From the NCBI GenBank assembly GCA_945889625.1, contig CAMDCE010000001.1, forward strand, positions 124,001 through 188,000: a DNA stretch of 64,000 nt, written 5' to 3'. The notes beneath the pieces were generated by a model, which saw only the letters and a program-made list of their open reading frames with translations, did not search any database and had not been told where the DNA came from. The number at the start of each line of letters is the position of its first letter. Positions within the stretch are counted from its first letter, which is position 1. The stretch is from Asaia bogorensis (GTDB lineage: Bacteria > Pseudomonadota > Alphaproteobacteria > Reyranellales > Reyranellaceae). Made by a program: the position numbers and the translations under genes. This document shows positions 57,616-64,000 of this stretch, piece after piece.

Positions 57616-58815
57616 ATGTCTGCCGTTGCTCCTGACTCGCACGTACATGCTGGGCACCTGTGGGCGGCTCTGGTGGCGGCGACGCTGCTCAACCTGCCGC
57701 TGGGGTCGGTCTACTCCTTCAGCGTGCTCCTGCGCCCGCTCGAGCAGGAGCTGGGCATCTCCCGCTCGGCCCTGTCGCTGGTCTTCGGCGTCGCGACGGT
57801 GGGATTCACCGTGGGCTCGGTCGGCGCCGCCTACCTGTACCGCGTCGCCTCCCTGCCGGTCCTGGTGTTCGCGAGCGCGCTGGTGGCGGCCGCCGGTGTC
57901 GCGGTCGCGGCGATGGCGACGGGGCTTGCGCAACTGCTGCTGGGCTATGGCGTCGTGTTCGGCACGGGAGGCGGCGTTGCCTACATCCTGTCGCAGCAGG
58001 GTGTGAACATGCTGGTGCGGCGCCGCCGGGGCCTGGTGAACGGCTATATCGTGAGCCTCTATCCGATGGGGGCCATGATCGCGACGCCCGCCTTCCATGC
58101 CTGCAACGAAGCGTTCGGCTGGCGCACCACCCTTGCAGGCCTTGGCGCCGTGCTGGTGATCTTCGGCGCCGTCGCTTCGCTGTTGGCCTGGCACAGCGGC
58201 GCGAAACTGATCGCGCCGGCGGAAAGTACGCCGGGCCGCGCACCGGAGCGGCCGGCGGTTCTGGGGGCCACCTTCTTCAAGCTTTCGGCGACATTCTTCC
58301 TCGCCGCCTCGGCCGGGCTGATGGTGTTGAGCCAGGCACGCGAGATCGTGGCCGCCTATGGCGGGGCGACGGCGCTGGCGGTTGCCGCCACGACCGTCCT
58401 CACCGGGGCGATCGCGGCGGCGCGCATCGGCGGCGGCTGGCTGGTCGACCGCTTCAGCGTGCCGTACGTGATGTGCGCAGCGCACGGGCTGGCGCTGAGC
58501 GGCGTCCTGCTGCTGACGCTCTTTCCCGCCCCCATCACGGCGGTGCTGGGGTTGGGCATGATCGGCGTGGGCTACGGCTTCGTCTCGGGATCGACCGCCG
58601 GCGGGATCGGCATCTACTGGCCGCCCGCCGAGTACGGGCGCATCGCCGGCCGCACCTATATCGCCTGGTGCCTGGCCGCCATCGGCCTGCCGGTGCTGGC
58701 GGGTTACCTGTTCGACATCACGCGCAGCTATTCCACGGCGGTGCTGATCGCGGGTTGCGCCAACCTGACGGGCATGGCGACCGCGCTGACAATGCCGAGG
58801 CGGGGACGGCGCTAG
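57616..58815 (+). CDS. MFS transporter, oxalate/formate antiporter (OFA)-like
   Basis: A 399-aa protein with twelve membrane segments. LNLPLGSVYSFSVLLRPLEQ with the ELGISRSALSLVFGVATVGF motif in the first helices, then GVAYILSQQGVNMLVRRRRG and NGYIVSLYPMGAMIATP, resemble OFA-family carriers that exchange oxalate, formate or similar anions. Substrate specificity is not certain. It reads towards a minus-strand C1-metabolism operon, with a 165-base convergent gap. Confidence 0.82.
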   Translation: MSAVAPDSHVHAGHLWAALVAATLLNLPLGSVYSFSVLLRPLEQELGISRSALSLVFGVATVGFTVGSVGAAYLYRVASLPVLVFASALVAAAGVAVAAMATGLAQLLLGYGVVFGTGGGVAYILSQQGVNMLVRRRRGLVNGYIVSLYPMGAMIATPAFHACNEAFGWRTTLAGLGAVLVIFGAVASLLAWHSGAKLIAPAESTPGRAPERPAVLGATFFKLSATFFLAASAGLMVLSQAREIVAAYGGATALAVAATTVLTGAIAAARIGGGWLVDRFSVPYVMCAAHGLALSGVLLLTLFPAPITAVLGLGMIGVGYGFVSGSTAGGIGIYWPPAEYGRIAGRTYIAWCLAAIGLPVLAGYLFDITRSYSTAVLIAGCANLTGMATALTMPRRGRR

Positions 58816-58917
58816 GATCCGGCCGGTCGCACGCTCTGGCGTATAATATTGTTGCGCCGGGGGTGTGGCTGGATTCTGGACAAATGGGCTAAAAGCTCGA
58901 TGCCATCGGCATCGGAG

Positions 58918-58939
58918 GTGTCCAGACAAGTCTGGACAC
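58918..58939. promoter_or_regulatory. Perfect 22-bp palindrome between convergent genes
   Basis: GTGTCCAGAC (58918-58927) and GTCTGGACAC (58930-58939) are exact reverse complements with a 2-base centre. A further half-site TTGGACACC follows directly (58941-58949), and TCTGGACA occurs at about 58875. The form is that of a repressor operator, but its position between two gene ends is unusual. Confidence 0.55.
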
Positions 58940-58980
58940 TTTGGACACCATTCGAGGACTTCTCGCTCCCGCCGGGCGGC

Positions 58981-60645
58981 TTACGCCTCGCCGTAGTGCA
59001 CGCGGCGATAGGCGCGCGACGGGATGAGGTCGTCGATATGGACGTCCCACACCGTGCCGATGTTGGCCCCTTGATGCTCCTTGAACAGCGGCGCGAACTG
59101 GCCCGGTTGCGTCACCGAGGCGCCGCGCAGGCCGAAGCCGGTGGCGACGCCGGCCAGGTCGCCGCGGCCGTGCACCGCGTCGCTCGGATCGAGGCCGTGG
59201 GCGCGGAACTTGTGGACCTCGGCGCCATAGCCACCGTCGTTCATCACCGAGATCAGCATGCGGATGCCCTGGCGGCGGATGGTCTCCAGTTCCTGGATGT
59301 GCATCAGCAGGCTGCCGTCGCCCTCGATCAGCATGACCTTGCCGTCGCCGCGCGCCGCCGCAATGCCGATGGCGGCCGGCAGGGCCGAGCCGATGGCGCC
59401 GAAGTCGTTCACCACGTGATATTTCTCCGCCGGCCGGCCGCGCATGTGGGTCATGGCGATGGAGAAGTAGTGGCCGCCGCCCACGATGATGTCCCAGTCC
59501 TTCGGGATCGCCTGGTCGAGTTCGAGGATTGCCTTGCGCGGATCGACCGTGTTGGCCTGCACCGAGAATTCCTTGCGGTCCGGCGAATCGGCGGCGATCT
59601 GCTTGGCCATCTCAGGTGTCCGGAAACCGGGACGGGAGACGCCGCGTGCCTTCATGCGGGCGAGGATCGCTTCGCCCGCGGCCCTGGCATCGGCGCGGAC
59701 ATGCAGGTCGGCCGTGCGCAGCCCCTGCCACAGGCCGCGCGGATTCGTGTCGATCTGCACCGTGCGGGCGCCGGAATAAAGATAGCCGCCCTCGGTGGTG
59801 TAGTGGCCGAGGCCCGCGCCGACGCCGATCACCAGGTCGGCTTCGGCGAAGCGCTCGCGCGCGAAGTCGCTGGCAAAAGCGCCGGCGATGTCGAGCGCGT
59901 AGGGATTGCCCTCGAACAGGCCCTTGCCCAGCAGCGAGGTGGCGAGCAGCGCGCCGGATTGCTCGGCCAGCGACTCCAGCACCTGCCGCGCACCGGACCA
60001 GATCGCGCCGCGGCCGGCCAGCACGATCGGCTTCTCGGCCGCCGCGATCATGTCGGCCACGCGGTCGACGATGGCGGGATCGGGCAGCGGGCGCTGCGCC
60101 GTCGGCACCAGCTCGGCCGACGACGTGTAGTCGGTGAGATGCGGCCAGGCCTGCTTCTGCAGATCCATCGGCACGCTCAGCACCACTGGGCGTCGCTCGA
60201 CCTGAGCGATCTGGAAGGCCTCGCGCACATTGTCGAGCAGGCGATCGACGTGCTTGACCGGCACGTAGTGCGCGCCGGTGGCGAGCGCCAGCGGTGCCAT
60301 GTCGAGCTGCTGGATGTACCAGGAGGCAGCGAGCGGCGAGTCGCCCGCGAACACCACCATCGGCACATTGGCGCGCGCGGCGATTGTGAGAGCCGTCATG
60401 ATCTGGGTGAACCCGGGACCGCAGGTGGTTGAGGCGACGCCCACCTTGCCGGTGGCGCGGGCGTAGCCGTCGGCCATGGAGACGGCGCAGTGCTCGTGGC
60501 GGGCATGCACCACCTTGACGCCCGGCAGCTTGGCCATCGCGGCCGACCAATACATGTTGGCATCGCCCATCAGGGTGAACAGGTGGTCGACACCTTCGGC
60601 CGCGAAGGCGCGGGCCAGCATGTCGGATACCTGAAGCTTGCTCAT
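58981..60645 (-). CDS. Thiamine-diphosphate-dependent enzyme (acetolactate-synthase-like)
   Basis: The ATG at 60645 with AGGAG upstream gives 554 residues. The ThDP-binding region is MLIEGDGSLLMHIQELETIR followed by ISVMNDGGYGAEVHK (GDG and N motif). The pyrimidine-side Glu is in VVHARHEHCAVSMADGYARA, and the central domain has DRVADMIAAAEKPIVLAG. The Arg/His pattern differs from oxalyl-CoA decarboxylase, so the substrate is open: a 2-keto acid decarboxylase or ligase. It is the last gene of an operon with a CoxG-like protein, formate-THF ligase and a formyltransferase, pointing to C1 or 2-keto-acid use. Confidence 0.87.
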   Translation of the reverse strand: MSKLQVSDMLARAFAAEGVDHLFTLMGDANMYWSAAMAKLPGVKVVHARHEHCAVSMADGYARATGKVGVASTTCGPGFTQIMTALTIAARANVPMVVFAGDSPLAASWYIQQLDMAPLALATGAHYVPVKHVDRLLDNVREAFQIAQVERRPVVLSVPMDLQKQAWPHLTDYTSSAELVPTAQRPLPDPAIVDRVADMIAAAEKPIVLAGRGAIWSGARQVLESLAEQSGALLATSLLGKGLFEGNPYALDIAGAFASDFARERFAEADLVIGVGAGLGHYTTEGGYLYSGARTVQIDTNPRGLWQGLRTADLHVRADARAAGEAILARMKARGVSRPGFRTPEMAKQIAADSPDRKEFSVQANTVDPRKAILELDQAIPKDWDIIVGGGHYFSIAMTHMRGRPAEKYHVVNDFGAIGSALPAAIGIAAARGDGKVMLIEGDGSLLMHIQELETIRRQGIRMLISVMNDGGYGAEVHKFRAHGLDPSDAVHGRGDLAGVATGFGLRGASVTQPGQFAPLFKEHQGANIGTVWDVHIDDLIPSRAYRRVHYGEA

Positions 60646-60664
60646 CGCCAACTCCTCATACTTG

Positions 60665-61291
60665 TTACTTGCCGCCCCTTTGTTTGCCACGTGGGCCGCG
60701 CAGCCATGACAGGAACGCCCGCCACAGGAGGCCAAGGGCGCTCAGCTCGGTCGCGGTGGGCGCCGGCGATGGTGCAGCCACAGGCGTCGGCGAGGCAAGC
60801 GGTGCGGCCCCATCTGGCGAAATAGCATCGGGCGGAACCGCCGCCTGCCGTTCGGCCACCAGCTTGGCCATGTTGGCGGAAAATTCAGCCAGCAGGGCAC
60901 GCGCCACATGGACACCGCCGGCATTGGCGAAGGTCTCCAGCGGGCCACTGACCGTGAAGCTGCCGTCGACCGCGAGTTCCGTCGTGTCGACCCCGCTCAC
61001 CTTGACGAGACCCGACGCCAGCGCGCGCGACGCGCCGCGGCCATCGATGCCGCGTCCCTCGATGGTGCAGGTTCGCGCTGCGTGGTCGAAGGCGAGACTT
61101 GCCTCGCCTCGGAACACCGCGACCGTGGGGCCGAACTTGACGCGAATGGACCCGCGCCAAAGACCGTCGCCCTGGTCCGAGGCGAACTCGGCGCCGGGAA
61201 TGCAAAACGCCACCAGCGCCGGATCGCTCAGGAGTGGCCAGACCTGATCGGCTGGCGCAGGAATCGTCGTCTTCTCGGTCAGCGACACCAT
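60665..61291 (-). CDS. SRPBCC/CoxG-like protein with C-terminal hydrophobic segment
   Basis: A 208-aa protein: an SRPBCC lipid- or ligand-binding domain (TIPAPADQVWPLLSDPALVA, FCIPGAEFASDQGDGLWRGS) in residues 1-150, then a Pro/Ala linker (ASPTPVAAPSPAPTATE) and a C-terminal ALGLLWRAFLSWLRGPRGK that is hydrophobic and basic, likely a membrane tether. CoxG homologues recruit CO dehydrogenase-type enzymes to the membrane. Here it lies between Fhs and the ThDP enzyme (15- and 19-base gaps), so it may anchor the latter to the membrane. Confidence 0.75.
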   Translation of the reverse strand: MVSLTEKTTIPAPADQVWPLLSDPALVAFCIPGAEFASDQGDGLWRGSIRVKFGPTVAVFRGEASLAFDHAARTCTIEGRGIDGRGASRALASGLVKVSGVDTTELAVDGSFTVSGPLETFANAGGVHVARALLAEFSANMAKLVAERQAAVPPDAISPDGAAPLASPTPVAAPSPAPTATELSALGLLWRAFLSWLRGPRGKQRGGK

Positions 61292-61306
61292 GAAGATGGG
61301 CCGCCG

Positions 61307-63004
61307 CTAGAACAGCCCGACGATCTTCCCGTCGGCAGCCACGTCGATCGAATTGGCAGCCGGCACCTTGGGCAGGCCGGGCATGGTCATGATGTCGCCG
61401 CACACCGCGACCACGAACTCCGCGCCCGACGAGAGTCTCACCTCGCGCACCGTCACGATATGGTCGTTGGGTGCGCCCTTGGCGTCGGGGTTGGTCGAGA
61501 AGCTGTACTGCGTCTTGGCGATGCACACCGGCACCTTGCCGAAGCCCATGGCCTCGAACGAGGCGAGCTGGTCGCGCACCGACTTGTCGGCGGCGATGTC
61601 CTTGGCGCGGTAGATCTCCTTGGCAATGGTGCGGATCTTTTCCAGGAGTGGCATTTCGTCGGGATAGAGCAGCTTCATCTTGCTCTTGCCGCTGTCGATC
61701 ACCTTGACGACGGCGCGTGCGACGTCGGCCGCGCCCTTGCCGCCCTCGGCCCAATGATCGGCCATCACCGCCTCGACGCCCAGTTTGGCGCAGGCCGACT
61801 TGACCAGGGCGATCTCGGCATCGGTGTCGGCGCTGAAGCGGTTGATCGAGATCACCGGCACCAGGCCGAACTTCTGCACGTTCTCGACATGGCGCTGCAG
61901 GTTCGTCATGCCGGCTTCCAGCGCCTTCAGGTTCTCGGTCTTGAGGTCTTCCTTCTTGACCCCGCCGTGCATCTTGAGGGCGCGGATGGTCGCCACCAGC
62001 ACCACGGCGTCGGGCATCAGGCCGGTCTTGCGGCACTTGATGTCGATGAACTTCTCGCCGCCCAGGTCGGCGCCGAAGCCGGCCTCCGTCACCACATAGT
62101 CGGCGAGCTTCAGCGCCGTCGTGGTGGCCAGCACCGAGTTGCAGCCGTGCGCGATGTTGGCGAAGGGTCCGCCATGGATGAAGGCGGGCGTGCCCTCGAG
62201 CGTCTGCACCAGGTTGGGCGACAGCGCGTCCTTCAGCAGCACCGTCATCGGCCCGTGTGCCTTGAGGTCGGACGCGCGCACCGGCTTACGCTCGCGGGTG
62301 TAGGCCACGATAATATTGCCGAGACGGGTCTTGAGGTCCTCGAGGTCCTTGGCCAGGCAGAAGATGGCCATCACCTCGGAGGCAACCGTGATGTCGAAGC
62401 CGTCCTCGCGCGGGAAGCCGTTGGCGACGCCGCCCAGCGAGGAGACGATCTGGCGCAAGGACCGGTCGTTCATGTCGATGGCGCGTCGCCACGCCACGCG
62501 GCGGCCGTCGATGGCCAGCGCATTGCCCCAGTAGATGTGGTTGTCGATCAAGGCCGACAGGAGGTTGTGGGCAGCGCCGATGGCGTGGAAGTCGCCGGTG
62601 AAATGGAGGTTGATGTCCTCCATGGGCACGACCTGGGCATAGCCGCCGCCGGCGGCGCCGCCCTTCATGCCGAAGCTTGGTCCCAGAGAGGGTTCGCGCA
62701 GGCACAGCATTGCCTTCTTGCCGATATGGTTCAGCGCGTCGGTCAGGCCCACGGTGGTCGTGGTCTTGCCCTCGCCCGCCGGAGTCGGCGAAATCGCCGA
62801 CACCAGGATCAGCTTGCCGTTGGGCTTGGCCTGCAGCGACTTGATGTAGTCCATCGAGACCTTGGCCTTGTAGTGGCCGTAGGGATCGAGGTTTTCGGCA
62901 GCGATGCCGAGCTTCTCGCGCGCCAATTCCATGATCGGCCGCTTCTTGGCTTCCTGGGCGATCTGGATATCGGTCTTCGGACTGGTGTGCTGTGACGCGG
63001 GCAT
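61307..63004 (-). CDS. fhs: Formate-tetrahydrofolate ligase
   Basis: A 565-residue enzyme of normal length. The P-loop [10 protein letters not shown] is at about residues 74-83, and the family's [40 protein letters not shown] and [20 protein letters not shown] segments are present. It makes 10-formyl-THF from formate, THF and ATP. It is the second gene of a minus-strand operon; the upstream formyltransferase gene would use or hydrolyse its product, with a repeat-containing 170-base spacer between. Confidence 0.95.
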   Translation of the reverse strand: MPASQHTSPKTDIQIAQEAKKRPIMELAREKLGIAAENLDPYGHYKAKVSMDYIKSLQAKPNGKLILVSAISPTPAGEGKTTTTVGLTDALNHIGKKAMLCLREPSLGPSFGMKGGAAGGGYAQVVPMEDINLHFTGDFHAIGAAHNLLSALIDNHIYWGNALAIDGRRVAWRRAIDMNDRSLRQIVSSLGGVANGFPREDGFDITVASEVMAIFCLAKDLEDLKTRLGNIIVAYTRERKPVRASDLKAHGPMTVLLKDALSPNLVQTLEGTPAFIHGGPFANIAHGCNSVLATTTALKLADYVVTEAGFGADLGGEKFIDIKCRKTGLMPDAVVLVATIRALKMHGGVKKEDLKTENLKALEAGMTNLQRHVENVQKFGLVPVISINRFSADTDAEIALVKSACAKLGVEAVMADHWAEGGKGAADVARAVVKVIDSGKSKMKLLYPDEMPLLEKIRTIAKEIYRAKDIAADKSVRDQLASFEAMGFGKVPVCIAKTQYSFSTNPDAKGAPNDHIVTVREVRLSSGAEFVVAVCGDIMTMPGLPKVPAANSIDVAADGKIVGLF

Positions 63005-63029
63005 CGGCGGTTTCCTTCCTATTGTTCCT

Positions 63030-63165
63030 CTCCTCCCCCGTCTTCGGGGGAGGTGCCCCGTCTGACGGGGCGGAGGGGGTCATGAGCGCAATTGTCGCCT
63101 CTGACCCCTCCGTCGCCCTTTGAGGGCGACACCTCCCCTTGGCGGACTCCGCCAAGGGGAGGATG
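63030..63165. repeat. Nested hairpin element between the formyltransferase and fhs genes
   Basis: Several GC-rich inverted repeats lie in series: CTCCCCCG/CGGGGGAG near 63036-63052, CCCCGTC/GACGGGG at about 63056-63070, GTCGCCCT/AGGGCGAC at about 63112-63130, and CTCCCCTTGGCGGA/TCCGCCAAGGGGAG at 63133-63162. It is a compound, low-variation spacer of the type repeated in alphaproteobacterial genomes. It may attenuate readthrough from the formyltransferase gene into fhs. Confidence 0.65.
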
Positions 63166-63174
63166 TGATCTTTG

Positions 63175-64000
63175 TCAGGTGAAGCGCATACCCGGGGCCA
63201 GCTTGTTGGCCGTTGCGAATTCTCCGGCGCCGACCTTCGGGCCGTCGGCCGGCTTGACGCGCAGCACCTTGATGCGGCCGTCGGCGCAGACGACGGTGAA
63301 GCCGTCGGCACCGACCTCGACGATCTCGCCGTACTTGCCGGCGATGCCCTTGGGATCGCGGGCGGGCAGGGGCTGGATGTCGAAGATCTGCAGGTTCTTG
63401 CCGTCGAGCGTCGACCAGGCACCGGGCGCCGGGTTGCAGCCGCGAATCAGCGGATCGATCTGCCGCCACGACTTGCCCCAATCGATGCGGGCGATATCGG
63501 CGGTGGCGCGGCCCTCGTAGGTCGCAAGCTTGTCGTCCTGCTTGAGGCGCGGTGCCTTGCCTGCTTTCACGAGATCGACCGATTCGAGCATGGCCTCGAC
63601 GCCCATCGGGAACAGGCGGTCGAAATAGACCGTACCCAGCGTGTCCTTCGGACCGATCGGCGTCTTCTTCTGCAACAGCACGTCGCCGGTATCGAGGCCA
63701 TTGTCGGGCCAGAAGATCGACAGGCCGGTTTCCTTCTCGCCCAGGATGATCGGCCAGTTGATGGCCGATGCGCCGCGATAGGCCGGCAAAAGGGAAGGGT
63801 GGTACTGGATCGAGCCGTGCGTCGGGATCTTGAGGAACTCCTCGGGCACGAACAGGGTGACGAAAGCCATGACCTGCAGGTCGGGCTTCAGTGCTTTGAA
63901 TTCCTCCCAGACCTCGGGCTTGCGGTAGGAGACGGGCTGAAAGACCGGCAGCTTGGCGGCGAGTGCCGCTTCCTTCAGAGGATCGGCCTTCTGGCCGGGC
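63175..64000 (-). CDS. Formyltransferase-family protein, ALDH1L1-N-terminal-like (5' end outside window)
   Basis: The frame is open to the window's right edge, so the N-terminus is missing; about 275 residues are visible. The core segments SIQYHPSLLPAYRGASAINW and ETGLSIFWPDNGLDTGDVLL match the N-terminal hydrolase domain of 10-formyl-THF dehydrogenase (ALDH1L1), whose catalytic His and Asp are in these places, more closely than Met-tRNA formyltransferase. A C-terminal OB-like domain follows. It would hydrolyse or transfer the formyl group of 10-formyl-THF, upstream of fhs. An ATG at 63870 is internal and not the real start. Confidence 0.82.
   Translation of the reverse strand, partial: PGQKADPLKEAALAAKLPVFQPVSYRKPEVWEEFKALKPDLQVMAFVTLFVPEEFLKIPTHGSIQYHPSLLPAYRGASAINWPIILGEKETGLSIFWPDNGLDTGDVLLQKKTPIGPKDTLGTVYFDRLFPMGVEAMLESVDLVKAGKAPRLKQDDKLATYEGRATADIARIDWGKSWRQIDPLIRGCNPAPGAWSTLDGKNLQIFDIQPLPARDPKGIAGKYGEIVEVGADGFTVVCADGRIKVLRVKPADGPKVGAGEFATANKLAPGMRFT

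Noticed and set aside
58981..60645. Oxalyl-CoA decarboxylase (oxc)
   Set aside because: The context (OFA-like carrier, formate genes) invites this call, but the N-terminal RHEHCAVSMADGYAR region is of general acetolactate-synthase type, so the specific name is not justified.

Overview
This 64 kb window is a GC-rich, densely coding chromosomal segment from an alphaproteobacterium. The gene style fits a Reyranella-like or Rhodospirillales/Hyphomicrobiales soil heterotroph: several orphan Bug/TctC-type solute receptors, a branched-chain amino-acid-type ABC transporter, acyl-CoA dehydrogenases, crotonases, SDRs, two amidases, MFS transporters, an Flp pilin and the cytochrome-c-linked urate oxidase PuuD. 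The genus is inferred from gene content only; there is no rRNA here to fix it. I see no phage, insertion sequence, integrase or CRISPR array. Many gene pairs overlap by 1-4 bases or are 2-20 bases apart, so operons can be read directly.

Layout, 1-15 kb: a cell-envelope FecR/DUF6600 protein with a very long Pro/Ala tail; two tiny cysteine-rich exported peptides; a luciferase-like monooxygenase; a polar amino-acid binding protein; a transglutaminase; an amidase with an AtzG-like small partner; a thioesterase; HU; a YdcF/ElyC-like protein; an acyl-CoA dehydrogenase plus a cupin; and a VIT-family transporter. 15-30 kb: a DJ-1/PfpI protein; a small lipoprotein frame interrupted by a TAG; a beta-lactamase-fold hydrolase, TauD and MFS operon; an SDR; a dienelactone-hydrolase-like protein; an exported lectin-like protein; a second amidase; a metallo-beta-lactamase plus NIPSNAP pair; two Bug receptors; an alpha/beta hydrolase; an orphan family-1 solute-binding protein; and a conserved small-protein pair. 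30-45 kb: a thiolase-like protein with a DUF35 partner; an MFS transporter; a complete branched-chain amino-acid-type ABC system (receptor divergent from livG-F-H-M); a group of tiny membrane proteins with an orphan Flp pilin; a sugar O-methyltransferase-like gene beside tRNA-Arg(CCG); a third Bug receptor; an acyl-CoA synthetase plus SDR pair; and a Rid-family protein. 45-64 kb: a zf-CHCC, MaoC, enoyl-CoA hydratase and PhyH operon facing a puuD-led operon (puuD, 154 aa, 129 aa, crotonase, quinone oxidoreductase); a CocE-type hydrolase; a CAP protein; an ACAD11-like dehydrogenase; an OFA-like MFS transporter; and a C1/TPP operon (formyltransferase, formate-THF ligase, CoxG-like, ThDP enzyme).

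Together the genes describe scavenging of carboxylates, amides, amino acids, purines and branched or aromatic acyl-CoAs. The points most worth following up are: the two Cys-rich exported peptides; a thiolase that lacks the usual nucleophile cysteine next to a DUF35 protein (an Ltp2/ChsH2-like aldolase arrangement); a BECR-toxin-like gene overlapping a possible immunity gene inside the puuD operon; a dispersed palindromic repeat that supplies stop codons to neighbouring genes; and a structured AT-rich island between convergent genes at about 3.72-3.88 kb.
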